Counted from the first letter of the stretch, positions 53,874 to 63,700 are shown. The stretch is DNA of 64,000 nucleotides from Enterocloster alcoholdehydrogenati (GCF_013282095.1 NZ_BLTJ01000006.1:172318-236317), one strand, 5' to 3'. A program made the numbers and translations. Notes: a model not told the origin generated them from the sequence alone.

Positions 53874-55115
53874 ATGATCAAGACAGCAGTAATGGGATAT
53901 GGAACCATTGGTTCCGGAGTGGCAGAGATCCTGGAAGAAAACCGGGATGTGATCGCCGGTCAGGCCGGTCAGGAAGTGGAACTGAAATATGTGCTGGATC
54001 TCAGGGAATTTCCCGACAGCCCGGTAGCCGATAAGATCATCCATGACTTCAAGATCCTTGAGGAGGATCCGGAGATTCAGATCGTAGTGGAGACTATGGG
54101 CGGTTTAAACCCGGCCTATCCCTTTGTAAAAGCCTGCCTGATGGCGGGAAAACACGTCGTTACCTCTAACAAGGCCCTGGTGGCTGCCCATGGCACAGAG
54201 TTGCTGGCCATTGCCAGGAAGAAGAAGGTCAATTTCCTCTTTGAAGCCAGTGTTGGAGGCGGTATTCCCATTATCCGCCCTCTGTACCGCTGTCTCATGG
54301 GTGAGCGCATTGAGGAGATTACGGGCATATTAAACGGAACCACCAATTATATCCTTACAAAGATGGACAAAGAGGGAGAGACTTTTGAAAATGCTTTAAA
54401 AGAGGCTCAGAACTTAGGCTATGCCGAGCGAAATCCGGAGGCGGACGTAGAAGGTCACGATACCTGCCGCAAGATTGCCATCCTCACAGCCATGGCTACA
54501 GGAAAAGAGGTCAACTATGAGGATATATATACAGAGGGTATCACAGGAATTACAGATATCGACTTTAAATATGCTGAAAAAATGGGAGCGTCTGTGAAAC
54601 TGTTCGGCACCAGCCGCATGAAGGATGGGAAGGTAAATGCTTATGTAGCGCCTGTGATGATCGGAAACAGCCATCCTCTCTGCTCAGTGAACGACGTGTT
54701 CAACGGCATTATGGTTCGGGGAAATATGCTGGGGGTATCCATGTTTTACGGCAGCGGCGCAGGTAAGCTTCCGACAGCCAGCGCTGTGATTGCAGATATC
54801 ATCGAGGCGGCTCAAAACCTAAAGAAGAATGTTCCCATGGGCTGGAGCAGTGAGAGACAGACCGTAGAGCCTATGGAAAAAACGCGTTTCCGCTATTTTG
54901 TACGCTTTGCGGGATCCTTCCGCAATAAGGAGCAGGAAGTAAAGAGTATTTTTGGAAAGGCCGAGGTTATTGAACTGTACGGTATGGACGAATTTGCCAT
55001 TCTTACTGCAGAGATGGAAGAAGGGGCGTTTAAGACAGCTGCAGCCGCTTACAACGAAAAGGCCGAAGCCCAGTCAGATTATGGGATCAAGCAGACGATC
55101 CGGGCTATGATGTAG
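53874..55115 (+). CDS. hom: Homoserine dehydrogenase
   Basis: 413 aa. Reduces aspartate semialdehyde to homoserine in Thr/Met synthesis. NAD(P)-binding GYGTIGSGVAEIL at residues 7-19, substrate region NGTTNYILTKMDKEG and AERNPEADVEGHDTCRK, and a C-terminal ACT domain (from ~335) for feedback control. TAATT... the start ATG 53874 follows GCAGAGGA. Operon with the ACT-domain gene. Confidence 0.95.
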   Translation: MIKTAVMGYGTIGSGVAEILEENRDVIAGQAGQEVELKYVLDLREFPDSPVADKIIHDFKILEEDPEIQIVVETMGGLNPAYPFVKACLMAGKHVVTSNKALVAAHGTELLAIARKKKVNFLFEASVGGGIPIIRPLYRCLMGERIEEITGILNGTTNYILTKMDKEGETFENALKEAQNLGYAERNPEADVEGHDTCRKIAILTAMATGKEVNYEDIYTEGITGITDIDFKYAEKMGASVKLFGTSRMKDGKVNAYVAPVMIGNSHPLCSVNDVFNGIMVRGNMLGVSMFYGSGAGKLPTASAVIADIIEAAQNLKKNVPMGWSSERQTVEPMEKTRFRYFVRFAGSFRNKEQEVKSIFGKAEVIELYGMDEFAILTAEMEEGAFKTAAAAYNEKAEAQSDYGIKQTIRAMM

Positions 55116-55149
55116 AAATGTGAGAAAGCCGGTATTTGTATAAAATTAA

Positions 55150-55194
55150 GAGGTGTTTTCCTGACTGGTCAAGCCAGTGGAAAACACCTCTTTT
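55150..55194 (+). terminator. Terminator of hom
   Basis: GAGGTGTTTTCC pairs with GGAAAACACCTC; inner ACTGG/CCAGT extends the stem; TTTT follows. Similar hairpin at 40103. Confidence 0.85.
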
Positions 55195-55230
55195 GCGTAG
55201 CGTTATTTATGAAGGGGAATCTTCAGTATT

Positions 55231-55647
55231 CTAGTGAACCGGTGTATTCACCTGAAGCTGCTCCATCATTCGCTGCTGAAGCTGGTAAAGAAATTGATTG
55301 ATCTGAGGGCCTTTTACCGGATCGCGCAGCAGATCGTAAAACTGGATCAGCTGAGAGAAGAAGAAAAAGGTCAAAAGAATGGAAAAACAGCTTAGCAGAA
55401 AGCCAATCATGGCTTTGGTGGGAATAGATCTGCGGGAGGATGAATCTGAATTCCGGGCCATAAGAGCAAGGACAATACCGCCCGCTCCGCAGATCAGCCC
55501 TGCTGGATAGTTTCCGCCGATCAAAAGGGATACAGGCAGATACAGCAGGCTGAGAAACACGCTGATAATGCCGCAGATGAGAGAACAAACGGCATATTTT
55601 TCCGAGGAAACCAGAGGATTCTTTTGTTTTTTATAAATACTGCTCAT
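55231..55647 (-). CDS. Small membrane protein, DUF4190-like
   Basis: 138 aa. Two to three hydrophobic segments: AVCSLICGIISVFLSLLYLP, GLICGAGGIVLALMA and IGFLLSCFSILLTFFFF, with a short basic N-terminus and a Gln-rich C-terminus (INQFLYQLQQRMMEQLQ). Resembles small DUF4190-type membrane proteins by pattern only. The ribosome binding site is poor (AAAGG is 17 nt from the ATG). Function unknown; convergent with hom. Confidence 0.65.
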   Translation of the reverse strand: MSSIYKKQKNPLVSSEKYAVCSLICGIISVFLSLLYLPVSLLIGGNYPAGLICGAGGIVLALMARNSDSSSRRSIPTKAMIGFLLSCFSILLTFFFFSQLIQFYDLLRDPVKGPQINQFLYQLQQRMMEQLQVNTPVH

Positions 55648-55876
55648 AGCGTTAAATAAGATCGCCTTTCTTTGATAATGTATGGGTCAATGTGCGACAG
55701 ACAGGCTCCCTTTTTAGAACCTATCAATAAACAAGGCCTATTCTAACATGAAAACGTCTGCCTGTCCAGTGCGTCCGGGGAAGATTCATAAGGCCCGATA
55801 TGGGGAAATGGAAGCACAGGGCTTTGGCAATAAAATCAGGCTCTCCGGCTTTTAATGCCCGTTTGTAAGGGGAGTC

Positions 55877-55905
55877 TTGCATAAGCCTGTCCGATGAATT
55901 ATAAT
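55877..55905 (+). promoter_or_regulatory. Promoter of the tex-tsaE-tsaB-rimI operon
   Basis: TTGCAT (55877-55882), 17-bp spacer, consensus TATAAT (55900-55905), 40 bp before tex. Confidence 0.8.
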
Positions 55906-55945
55906 AAAACAGTTACCGAATGAATAAAGACAGTGAGGAAAATTC

Positions 55946-58102
55946 ATGGATATTATTAAAACACTGGCCGACGAATTAAGCATCGGCCGCCATCAGGCAG
56001 AGGCTGCCGTAAAGCTGATCGATGAGGGAAATACTATTCCGTTCATCGCCAGATACCGCAAAGAAGCCACAGGTTCATTAAATGACGAGGTTCTGCGTAC
56101 ACTGGATGAACGTTTAAAATATCTCCGCGGCCTGCAAGACCGCAAAAAACAGGTCATTGCAACGATTACTGACCAGGGAAAGATGACGGCCGAGCTGGAG
56201 CGTCAGATTCTCAGCGCCGCCACGTTGGTTGCTGTAGAGGATCTTTACCGTCCCTATAAGCCAAAACGCCGCACAAGGGCCGCCATTGCCCATGAAAAGG
56301 GATTGGAGCCGCTGGCAGACCTGATCCTCCTTCAGGCGGTAAAAGAGCCTGTGGAACAGGCGGCGGCCAGTTATATTTCCGGGGAAAAGGGCGTAGAGAC
56401 GGCTGAGGATGCCGTTCAGGGAGCCATGGATATCCTGGCAGAGAGGATTTCTGACAACGCAGTTTACCGCACCTGGATCCGCAATATGACGATGAACAAG
56501 GGACTGCTCCAGTCTGCTGCCAAGGATGAGAGCGTAAAATCTGTTTACGAAACCTACTATAATTACGAGGAACCGGTTAAAAAAGCTGCAGGACACAGAA
56601 TCCTTGCCCTAAATCGGGGCGAGGGCGAGAAGATCCTGAGTGTAAAGGTGGTTCCTTTGGTGGATCAGATTGTGGGATATCTGGAAAAGCAGGTAATTAC
56701 AAGGGATAATCCATATACATCTCCGGTGCTTAAAACCGTAGTAAAAGACAGCTACGACCGTCTCATCGGGCCTTCTGTGGAGCGGGAGATACGGAGTGAG
56801 ATCACAGAAAAGGCAGAGGAAGGAGCTATCCGTGTATTTGGAAAGAATTTAGAGCAGCTTTTGATGCAGCCTCCTATTAGCGGACGGGTGGTTTTAGGCT
56901 GGGATCCCGCCTTCCGCACGGGATGCAAGCTGGCCGTGGTAGACAGCACAGGAAAGGTTCTTGATACTGTGGTTATCTACCCCACTGCTCCCCAGAATAA
57001 GGTGGCAGAATCAAAAAAAATCTTAAAGGACATGATTCACAGATATAACATTTCCCTGATTTCCGTGGGAAACGGCACTGCCTCCAGAGAGTCAGAGCAG
57101 ATCATTGTGGAGCTTTTAAAGGAAATAAAAGAACCAGTGCAGTATGTGATCGTAAATGAGGCAGGCGCCTCCGTCTATTCCGCCAGCAAGCTGGCGACAG
57201 AGGAATTCCCAAAATTCGATGTAGGACAGAGAAGCGCTGTATCCATCGCACGCCGCCTTCAGGATCCGTTAGCGGAGCTGGTTAAGATTGATCCAAAGTC
57301 CATTGGCGTAGGCCAGTACCAGCATGATATGAACCAGAAGAATCTGGGGGCTGCTTTAGAGGCTGTGGTGGAGGACTGCGTGAATAAGGTGGGCGTAGAC
57401 TTAAATACCGCCTCCGCCTCCCTGCTGGAGTACGTTTCCGGCATCAACAAGACACTGGCAAAGAACATCGTAGCTTACCGGGAGGAAAACGGTGCATTCA
57501 AGACGAGAAAGCAGCTTTTGAAGGTAGCCAAGCTGGGCCCCAAGGCCTTTGAACAGTGCGCTGGCTTTATGCGCATTACAGGAGGAGAAGAACCCTTAGA
57601 CGGCACCAGTGTCCATCCTGAGAGCTATGGGGCTGCAAAAAAGCTGCTGGAGACGCTGGGATACAGGGAAGAAGAACTGATCAGAGGCGGTATTCCAGGC
57701 ATCAGCCGCCGGATCAGGGACTACAGGGAAATGGCAGAGGAGATAGGGGTAGGCGAGATCACGCTCCGGGACATTGCGGGAGAGCTGGAAAAGCCGGCCA
57801 GAGATCCAAGAGACGAGATGCCAAGACCTGTTCTGCGCAGTGATATCCTGGAGATGAAGGACTTAAAGCCCGGTATGGTATTAAAGGGCACAGTTCGCAA
57901 TGTTATTGATTTTGGCGCTTTTGTAGACATCGGTGTACATCAGGACGGGCTGGTGCATATTTCACAGATGACCGACCGTTATATCCGTCATCCTCTGGAG
58001 GCTGTCAGCGTAGGGGATGTGGTTGAGGTAAAGATTCTGGGGGTAGATCTGGAGAAGAAACGGATCTCGCTGACCATGAAAGGGGTAAAGGATGGTAATT
58101 GA
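55946..58102 (+). CDS. tex: Tex-family S1 RNA-binding protein
   Basis: 718 aa. Order: N-terminal helical domain (GRHQAEAAVKLIDEGNTIPF), YqgF/RuvC-like domain (VVLGWDPAFRTGCKLAVVDS), helix-hairpin-helix motifs (NTASASLLEYVSGINKTLAK), and a C-terminal S1 domain (GMVLKGTVRNVIDFGAFVDI). Binds RNA; associated with transcription and stress or toxin expression in other bacteria; its exact role is unsettled. It overlaps tsaE by 11 bp. Confidence 0.95.
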   Translation: MDIIKTLADELSIGRHQAEAAVKLIDEGNTIPFIARYRKEATGSLNDEVLRTLDERLKYLRGLQDRKKQVIATITDQGKMTAELERQILSAATLVAVEDLYRPYKPKRRTRAAIAHEKGLEPLADLILLQAVKEPVEQAAASYISGEKGVETAEDAVQGAMDILAERISDNAVYRTWIRNMTMNKGLLQSAAKDESVKSVYETYYNYEEPVKKAAGHRILALNRGEGEKILSVKVVPLVDQIVGYLEKQVITRDNPYTSPVLKTVVKDSYDRLIGPSVEREIRSEITEKAEEGAIRVFGKNLEQLLMQPPISGRVVLGWDPAFRTGCKLAVVDSTGKVLDTVVIYPTAPQNKVAESKKILKDMIHRYNISLISVGNGTASRESEQIIVELLKEIKEPVQYVIVNEAGASVYSASKLATEEFPKFDVGQRSAVSIARRLQDPLAELVKIDPKSIGVGQYQHDMNQKNLGAALEAVVEDCVNKVGVDLNTASASLLEYVSGINKTLAKNIVAYREENGAFKTRKQLLKVAKLGPKAFEQCAGFMRITGGEEPLDGTSVHPESYGAAKKLLETLGYREEELIRGGIPGISRRIRDYREMAEEIGVGEITLRDIAGELEKPARDPRDEMPRPVLRSDILEMKDLKPGMVLKGTVRNVIDFGAFVDIGVHQDGLVHISQMTDRYIRHPLEAVSVGDVVEVKILGVDLEKKRISLTMKGVKDGN

Positions 58103-58520
58103 GACATTTGACCCAAAAGAGACATACGATCTGGGGGTGAAAATGGGCTGCGAGGCAAAGCCGGGACAGATTATTTGCCTGAACGGAGACCTGGGAGTGG
58201 GAAAGACCGTATTTACCCAGGGCTTTGCGGCGGGGCTTGGAATCACTGAGCCGGTAAGCAGTCCCACCTTTACCATTGTACAGCAGTATGAGGAAGGCCG
58301 CCTGCCCCTCTATCATTTTGACGTATACAGGATTGGGGATCCAAGTGAAATGGATGAGATCGGTTATGAGGATTATTTCTATGGCCAGGGCGTTACCCTG
58401 ATCGAGTGGTCAGAACTGATCCAGGAGTTTCTGCCTGGTCATGTTACGGAAGTAACCATTGAAAAGGACTTGGAAAAGGGATTCGACTACAGACGGATCT
58501 GTGTGGAGGAAAGAGCATGA
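58092..58520 (+). CDS. tsaE: tRNA t6A biosynthesis ATPase TsaE
   Basis: 142 aa. P-loop GDLGVGKTVFTQGFAAGL, TSPTFTIVQ-type switch (SSPTFTIVQQYEEGRL) and DVYRIGDPSE. Works with TsaB and TsaD to place threonylcarbamoyl on A37 of ANN-decoding tRNAs. Start overlaps tex; stop overlaps tsaB (ATGA). Confidence 0.95.
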   Translation: MVIETFDPKETYDLGVKMGCEAKPGQIICLNGDLGVGKTVFTQGFAAGLGITEPVSSPTFTIVQQYEEGRLPLYHFDVYRIGDPSEMDEIGYEDYFYGQGVTLIEWSELIQEFLPGHVTEVTIEKDLEKGFDYRRICVEERA

Positions 58521-59278
58521 GGGTGTTAGGAATTGAAAGTTCATCCCTGGTTGCCAGTGTGGCACTGGTGACTGACGATATTCTCACCGGAGAATACACT
58601 GTAAATTTTAAAAAGACCCATTCTCAGACGCTGCTTCCCATGCTGGATGAGATGGCAAAGCTTCTGGAACTGGATCTGAATACGCTGGACGCTGTCGCGG
58701 TGGCCGGCGGCCCCGGTTCCTTTACGGGTCTTCGGATTGGCGCGGCTACGGCCAAGGGGTTGGGGCTGGCTTTAAAAAAGCCTCTGATCCATGTGCCTAC
58801 CGTAGATGCCCTGGCATATAATATGTGGGGAGCTTCCGGACTGATCTGCCCTATTATGGATGCCAGACGATGTCAGGTCTACACAGGCCTGTACCATCTT
58901 GAAAACGGAATGGAGATTCTTATGGAGCAGCAGCCCATGGATATGGGGGAACTGGCAGAGGAGCTAAACCACAGGGGAGAGAAGGTTATTTTTCTGGGAG
59001 ACGGCGTTCCGGTATACAGGGATATGATCCGGGAAAAGGTAAGCGTTCCCTGCTCCTTTGCGCCGGCTCACATGAACCGTCAGCGTGCGGCCAGTGTGGC
59101 TGCGCTGGGAAGTCTGGCTTTGGATCAGGAAAAAAAACAGGGTGGCTATCACGGCGTTTTTGTGGTGCCAGCAGACGATTTTACCCCTGATTATTTAAGA
59201 AAATCCCAGGCAGAGCGCCAGCGGGACGCTGAACGTTCGCCGGAGGGAGAAACAGGCAAGCTTCCCGGGGATTATTGA
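58517..59278 (+). CDS. tsaB: tRNA t6A biosynthesis protein TsaB
   Basis: 253 aa. ASKHA-fold partner of TsaD: LGIESSSLVASVALV at the N-terminus, VAGGPGSFTGLRIGAATAKG conserved motif. The C-terminal ~25 residues (AERQRDAERSPEGETGK) are a hydrophilic extension. Overlaps tsaE by 4 bp. Confidence 0.94.
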   Translation: MRVLGIESSSLVASVALVTDDILTGEYTVNFKKTHSQTLLPMLDEMAKLLELDLNTLDAVAVAGGPGSFTGLRIGAATAKGLGLALKKPLIHVPTVDALAYNMWGASGLICPIMDARRCQVYTGLYHLENGMEILMEQQPMDMGELAEELNHRGEKVIFLGDGVPVYRDMIREKVSVPCSFAPAHMNRQRAASVAALGSLALDQEKKQGGYHGVFVVPADDFTPDYLRKSQAERQRDAERSPEGETGKLPGDY

Positions 59279-59303
59279 TTCTGACGGATCAGAAGGAGAG
59301 TAT

Positions 59304-59753
59304 ATGGATAAGAACGTTATTCTGCGCCCCATGGAGGCGGCAGATCTGGATCAGGTGGAAAAGCTGGAACAGACGTGTTTTTCCCATCCCTGGTCTAAAA
59401 AGCTGCTTGAAGAAAGCTTAAACAGCCGTCTCGATACCTGTTTTGTATGCCAGTTTGAAAATAAGATTGCGGGTTACTGCGTAGTCCGAATCTTGGCAGG
59501 AGAGGGAGAATTGCAGCGCATTGCCGTCTTTTTGCAGTATCGCAGACAGGGCTTTGCAAGGCGCCTTATGGATGAAGTGATGGCCTTTGCGCGCGAAAAT
59601 GGAGCTTCGGCCATTTCGTTAGAGGTTCGGGAGAGCAATACAGGGGCCAGACATCTGTATGAAGCCTATGGATTTTGCCAGGAGGCGGTGCGAAAAGGCT
59701 ATTATCAGAATCCGTCAGAGGACGCGGTCATTATGTGGAACCGCGGAATATAG
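59304..59753 (+). CDS. rimI: Ribosomal S18 alanine N-acetyltransferase-like (GNAT)
   Basis: 149 aa GNAT fold. Acetyl-CoA loop QRIAVFLQYRRQGFARRLMD (R/Q-x-x-G-x-A) and LEVRESNTGARHLYEAYGF. Acetylates N-termini, typically of ribosomal S18. The tsaE-tsaB-rimI order is the usual one. AGAAGGAGAG precedes ATG 59304. Confidence 0.9.
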   Translation: MDKNVILRPMEAADLDQVEKLEQTCFSHPWSKKLLEESLNSRLDTCFVCQFENKIAGYCVVRILAGEGELQRIAVFLQYRRQGFARRLMDEVMAFARENGASAISLEVRESNTGARHLYEAYGFCQEAVRKGYYQNPSEDAVIMWNRGI

Positions 59754-59833
59754 GACAGAATGAGGAAAACTACGTTTCCTGGGGAAATATACAGCAATTC
59801 CCACTTAAAATTGCATATAACTGCGTATATAAT

Positions 59834-59863
59834 GGAGAGGAATCGAAGGTTCCTCTCCGTTTT
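59834..59863 (+). terminator. Terminator of tex-tsaE-tsaB-rimI
   Basis: GGAGAGGAA pairs perfectly with TTCCTCTCC around 7 nt, followed by GTTTT. A -10-like TATAAT lies directly before the hairpin (59828-59833), but no clear -35 accompanies it. Confidence 0.65.
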
Positions 59864-59999
59864 GCGCTGTGCTGTATCCCGGGAAACAGTCGGTTTTGTT
59901 TGTCAACCGGATGTTCAGTCATATTTCAGGCACTGCAGAGGTGTACGCGGCAACAGGAGGAAAATGAGAGATTATGAAAGAGAAAAGCGAGGCATATTG

Positions 60000-60242
60000 A
60001 TGAAAAAGTACCATAAGAACGGGCAGCTGGAAACACTGATCTGCAACTGCTGCGGAAAGAAACTGGCGGTAGACCACGGCATCCTGCGTGAAGGAGCGAT
60101 ATCTGTCGACTATACGTGGGATTATTTTTCCGAAAAAGACGGACAGATTCACAGGTTTGATCTTTGCGAGGAATGTTACGATGAGCTCATTGGAGGGTTT
60201 AAGATCCCTGTAGATATAAAAGAGCAGACGGAATATCTGTAA
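60000..60242 (+). CDS. Small zinc-ribbon-like protein, unknown function
   Basis: 80 aa. Two cysteine pairs, ICNCCGKKLAVDHG and FDLCEECYDELIGG, frame a central acidic/aromatic region, a likely zinc ribbon. The start is either ATG 60000 (GCGAGG 7 nt upstream; MKKYHKNGQLETLICNCCGK) or ATG 59964 (AGGAGG only 3 nt upstream), which adds 12 residues; the former is preferred. The frame is open further upstream without support. Similar small proteins are common in Lachnospiraceae; no function is known to me. Confidence 0.75.
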   Translation: MKKYHKNGQLETLICNCCGKKLAVDHGILREGAISVDYTWDYFSEKDGQIHRFDLCEECYDELIGGFKIPVDIKEQTEYL

Positions 60243-60445
60243 AATGCATCTGGAGTACGGTCAGCGTTTCATGAGCCGAAGAAAGGAACGGTCTGGATAT
60301 AAGAGGTTTTGCCGGATTTTTCCCGGATGCTTGATTATTATGCTGTATCTGTGTTATGATTTGAAAAAGCCGGCTTTTACCACGTCTGCCTGTTAAGGGC
60401 GCAGGTAATTCCGGCGCTACTGACATAGAAAATGAGGATAATAAT

Positions 60446-61357
60446 ATGCTGGATATATGTTTACTGGGAACCGGAGGGATGATGCCCCTTCCATACAGAT
60501 GGCTGACCTCCATGATGGCAAGATGCAGCGGAAGCAACCTGCTCATTGACTGTGGGGAAGGTACCCAGATTGCCTTAAAGGAAAAGGGCTGGAGCCCTAA
60601 GCCCATAGATACCATCTGTTTTACTCACTACCATGCAGACCACATAAGCGGTCTTCCGGGGCTGCTTCTGACCATGGGAAATGCAGAGAGAACCGAGCCT
60701 CTGACCCTGATCGGCCCCAGAGGCCTGGAACGGGTGGTAAATGCCCTTCGCATGATCGCGCCGGAACTGCCCTTTGAGCTGCGTATGATCGAGTTGACAG
60801 AGAACCGTCAGCAGCTTACTATCGGTCCCTATGTGATTGATGCATACAAAGTAAATCATAACGTGCTCTGCTATGGATATACCATTCAGATTCCAAGAAA
60901 GGGACGCTTTGACGTAGAGCGCGCCAGGGTGCAGCAGATTCCCCAGAAGTTCTGGAACCGTCTGCAAAAGGGAGAAACCATTCCGTACGACGGCAGGATT
61001 CTGACTCCCGATATGGTTCTGGGACCGGACCGCCGCGGTCTGAAGGTAACTTACTGCACTGATACCCGTCCGGTTCCTGTGATCGCTGAATATGCCGCCG
61101 GATCCGACCTGTTTATCTGCGAGGGTATGTACGGTGAGAGGGAGAAGGCTGCCAAAGCCAGAGAATACAAGCACATGACTTTTTATGAGGCAGCCACTCT
61201 GGCAAAAGAAGCGCAGCCGGGGCAACTGTGGCTGACCCATTACAGCCCCTCTCTTACAAGACCCGATGATTATATGGACGAGGTGCGAAAGATATTTCCG
61301 CGGACAAAAGCCGCCAGAGACGGCTGGAGCATGGAACTGGAGTTTGATGAGGAGTGA
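60446..61357 (+). CDS. rnz: Ribonuclease Z
   Basis: 303 aa metallo-beta-lactamase fold. Zinc motif [13 protein letters not shown], further ligands in [18 protein letters not shown] and LTHYSPS. Cleaves tRNA precursors 3' of the discriminator base, the route needed when CCA is not encoded, as for all three tRNAs in this window. TGAGGATAAT upstream of ATG 60446. Its end overlaps the region before tsaD. Confidence 0.93.
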   Translation: MLDICLLGTGGMMPLPYRWLTSMMARCSGSNLLIDCGEGTQIALKEKGWSPKPIDTICFTHYHADHISGLPGLLLTMGNAERTEPLTLIGPRGLERVVNALRMIAPELPFELRMIELTENRQQLTIGPYVIDAYKVNHNVLCYGYTIQIPRKGRFDVERARVQQIPQKFWNRLQKGETIPYDGRILTPDMVLGPDRRGLKVTYCTDTRPVPVIAEYAAGSDLFICEGMYGEREKAAKAREYKHMTFYEAATLAKEAQPGQLWLTHYSPSLTRPDDYMDEVRKIFPRTKAARDGWSMELEFDEE

Positions 61358-61362
61358 GGATA

Positions 61363-62397
61363 ATGAACGTGACTGAAACAAAAGATATACTGATACTTGC
61401 GATAGAAAGCTCCTGCGACGAGACGGCAGCCTCCGTAGTAAAAAATGGCCGTACCATCCTTTCCAATGTGATCTCATCCCAGATCGATACTCATACAGCT
61501 TATGGAGGCGTGGTACCTGAGATTGCTTCCAGAGAGCATATTAAGGCTATTAACTATGTGATCGAGAGGGCGTTGACAGAGGCAGCGGTGACCTTAGCGG
61601 ACATTACTGCTATCGGCGTTACCTACGGTCCAGGCCTGGTTGGCGCTCTTCTGGTAGGTGTGGCAGAGGCCAAGGCCATCGCATACGCCGCTCAAAAGCC
61701 GCTTATCGGTGTTCACCACATTGAAGGCCATGTTTCTGCTAACTTTATTGAAAATAAGGATCTGGAGCCGCCCTTTGTGTGCTTGATTGTATCCGGAGGC
61801 CATACACATCTGGTGATCGTAAAGGATTATGGCGAGTTTGAGATCATCGGACGTACCAGGGATGATGCGGCTGGGGAGGCTTTTGATAAGGTGGCCCGTG
61901 CCGTGGGGTTGGGTTATCCGGGGGGTCCTAAGGTAGACAGGGCTGCCAAAGAGGGCAATCCCCATGCCATTGAGTTTCCAAGGGGCAAAGTGGCTGATTC
62001 CCCCTATGATTTTAGTTTCAGCGGTTTGAAGTCAGCGGTTTTAAATTACATTAACCACGCGAAAATGACCGGGGAAGAGATTTGTGTGCCGGATCTGGCG
62101 GCGTCTTTTCAGAATTCTGTGGTAGATTCTTTAGTCAGCCGTGCCATTCTGGCAACTAAGGAATACGGCTATCAGAAGCTGGCCATTGCGGGAGGTGTCG
62201 CTTCTAATACCGCCCTGCGGGCCGTCATGGAGGAAGCCTGCAAAAAGAACGGGATTTCATTTTACCATCCGTCCCCTGTTTTCTGTACGGACAATGCGGC
62301 CATGATCGGCGTGGCGGCTTATTATGAGTATATACGGGGAAAACGTTCAGGCTGGGATTTAAACGCGGTTCCCAATTTAAAACTGGGAGAGCGCTGA
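61363..62397 (+). CDS. tsaD: tRNA t6A threonylcarbamoyltransferase TsaD
   Basis: 344 aa. [18 protein letters not shown], metal-binding [22 protein letters not shown] and [17 protein letters not shown] are the family motifs. Catalyses the last step of t6A formation with TsaB/TsaE. Start ATG 61363, 8 nt after GAGGAG; a GTG at 61354 would add three residues. It starts 5 bp after rnz. Confidence 0.95.
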   Translation: MNVTETKDILILAIESSCDETAASVVKNGRTILSNVISSQIDTHTAYGGVVPEIASREHIKAINYVIERALTEAAVTLADITAIGVTYGPGLVGALLVGVAEAKAIAYAAQKPLIGVHHIEGHVSANFIENKDLEPPFVCLIVSGGHTHLVIVKDYGEFEIIGRTRDDAAGEAFDKVARAVGLGYPGGPKVDRAAKEGNPHAIEFPRGKVADSPYDFSFSGLKSAVLNYINHAKMTGEEICVPDLAASFQNSVVDSLVSRAILATKEYGYQKLAIAGGVASNTALRAVMEEACKKNGISFYHPSPVFCTDNAAMIGVAAYYEYIRGKRSGWDLNAVPNLKLGER

Positions 62398-62398
62398 T

Positions 62399-63142
62399 AT
62401 GAGCAAAGAAAAAGGAAAGGTTGGAGCAATTGTCCTTGCCGGAGGTCATGGCAGCAGGATGAAGAGCAAGATACAAAAGCAGTATATGTTTGTGGAAGGA
62501 AAGCCTCTGATCTGCCATACATTAGATGCTTTTGAGCGCAGCGTGGCAGATGAGGTAATCCTGGTAACTGGTATGGCAGAAATTGCTGCTGTGCGCCGGG
62601 AGATCGTGGAGGTATACGGTTTTGAGAAGGTTAAGGCTGTAGTAGCGGGAGGGGCAGAACGGTATCATTCTGTATATGCCGGTCTGCGCGCCCTGACAGG
62701 CTGCCCATGGGTGCTGATCCATGACGGAGCGCGTCCTCTGGTAACGAAGGAAATTATCAATCGTGCGGCAGAGTGCGCCCGCCTTTATGGCGCCTGCGCC
62801 GTGGGGATGCCTGTAAAGGATACAATCAAGATTGCTGATGCCAGTGGGTATGCAACAGAGACTCCGGACCGCCGCCTTTTATGGCAGATCCAGACCCCGC
62901 AGGCGTTTTCATATGACCTGATCCGTCGGGCCTATGATGAGATGATGGCAGATGAGCGCCTGCAGCGGGGAATTACAGATGATGCCATGGTGGTGGAAAG
63001 CCGAACGGACTGGAGGGTACGCCTGATCGAGGGCAGCTATGAAAACCTGAAGGTGACCACGCCGGAGGATCTGGTACTTGCCAGTGCCCTGTTAAAGGCG
63101 CGGAAGGAGCGTAATGCAGCGGACGGCAGAGAATTTTCATGA
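62399..63142 (+). CDS. ispD: 2-C-methyl-D-erythritol 4-phosphate cytidylyltransferase
   Basis: 247 aa. Nucleotidyltransferase fold: IVLAGGHGSRMKSKIQKQYM (CTP loop), VLIHDGARPLV, GMPVKDTIK, and TPQAFSYDLI. Third step of the MEP isoprenoid pathway. Starts 1 bp after the tsaD stop; GAGAG is upstream. Confidence 0.94.
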   Translation: MSKEKGKVGAIVLAGGHGSRMKSKIQKQYMFVEGKPLICHTLDAFERSVADEVILVTGMAEIAAVRREIVEVYGFEKVKAVVAGGAERYHSVYAGLRALTGCPWVLIHDGARPLVTKEIINRAAECARLYGACAVGMPVKDTIKIADASGYATETPDRRLLWQIQTPQAFSYDLIRRAYDEMMADERLQRGITDDAMVVESRTDWRVRLIEGSYENLKVTTPEDLVLASALLKARKERNAADGREFS

Positions 63143-63327
63143 CATATATAATCAGTTTCGATAGTTGGACTGGGGGGGGGGGTCGGAACTTTCCGGGAAA
63201 CTGGATATCAGCCTTAAGATGGTTCAGGAGGCAGATACTCAGCCGCTATGGGGGTAGCCGTGTGTATCATAATTATGAAGGAAATAAAAAAACAGCATTC
63301 CAAAAGGGGAGGCTTGTACGGATATAA
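63139..63327 (+). CDS. Doubtful small ORF containing an 11-G tract
   Basis: 62 codons from ATG 63139, which overlaps the ispD stop (ATGA). An uninterrupted run of 11 G at 63172-63182 codes Gly residues; losing or gaining one or two bases changes the downstream frame (one alternative reads SELSGKLDISLKMVQEADTQ to a stop). No ribosome binding site and no family resemblance. It could be a contingency ORF, a gene remnant or an assembly error. The rest of 63143-63469 shows no convincing gene. Confidence 0.25.
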   Translation: MTYIISFDSWTGGGGRNFPGNWISALRWFRRQILSRYGGSRVYHNYEGNKKTAFQKGRLVRI

Positions 63328-63469
63328 GGAAGGTATGGGCGTTAATGGCAGATTCTCTGGAAACATGGTAAAACGGGGAAAGAAGAGCTGTGTCTGTCTG
63401 CCGCCGAAAGGATGCTTGAATCTCTTTCAGAGAGGCAGTAAAAAATCAAGAATAAAATGAAAAAAAGTG

Positions 63470-63498
63470 TTGACATATGTCGAAAGACGTGATATTAT
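63470..63498 (+). promoter_or_regulatory. Upstream promoter (P1) of the tRNA/rRNA unit
   Basis: Consensus TTGACA (63470-63475), 17-bp spacer, TATTAT (63493-63498). Confidence 0.7.
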
Positions 63499-63571
63499 AA
63501 TCAAGCTGTTGCTGATACAGAAAAGTACAGCGCTCAAGAAGAAATGAAAATTAAAAAAATGAAAAAAGTTC

Positions 63572-63600
63572 TTGACAAAATGCTTTTGATCTTGTAAAAT
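63572..63600 (+). promoter_or_regulatory. Downstream promoter (P2) of the tRNA/rRNA unit
   Basis: Consensus TTGACA (63572-63577), 17-bp spacer, TAAAAT (63595-63600), 14 bp before the first tRNA-Ser. Tandem promoters ~100 bp apart are typical of stable-RNA operons. Confidence 0.75.
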
Positions 63601-63614
63601 AGAAAAGCACATTT

Positions 63615-63700
63615 GGAGAGATATCGAAGTGGTCATAACGAGGCGGTCTTGAAAACCGTTTGTCCGAAAGGGCGCGTGGGTTCGAATCCCACTCTCTCCG
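63615..63700 (+). tRNA. tRNA-Ser (anticodon TGA)
   Basis: Acceptor GGAGAGA/TCTCTCC, anticodon loop CTTGAAA (TGA), long variable arm (GTCCGAAAGGGC), T arm GTGGG-TTCGAAT-CCCAC. CCA not encoded. Confidence 0.96.

Noticed and set aside
59799..59863. Small RNA gene from a TATAAT directly before the hairpin
   Set aside because: The hairpin would begin at the transcription start itself and no good -35 is present; it is better read as the terminator of the tex-rimI operon.
60575..61477. 300-codon reverse-strand open frame opposite rnz
   Set aside because: Antisense shadow of RNase Z, which has intact zinc motifs.
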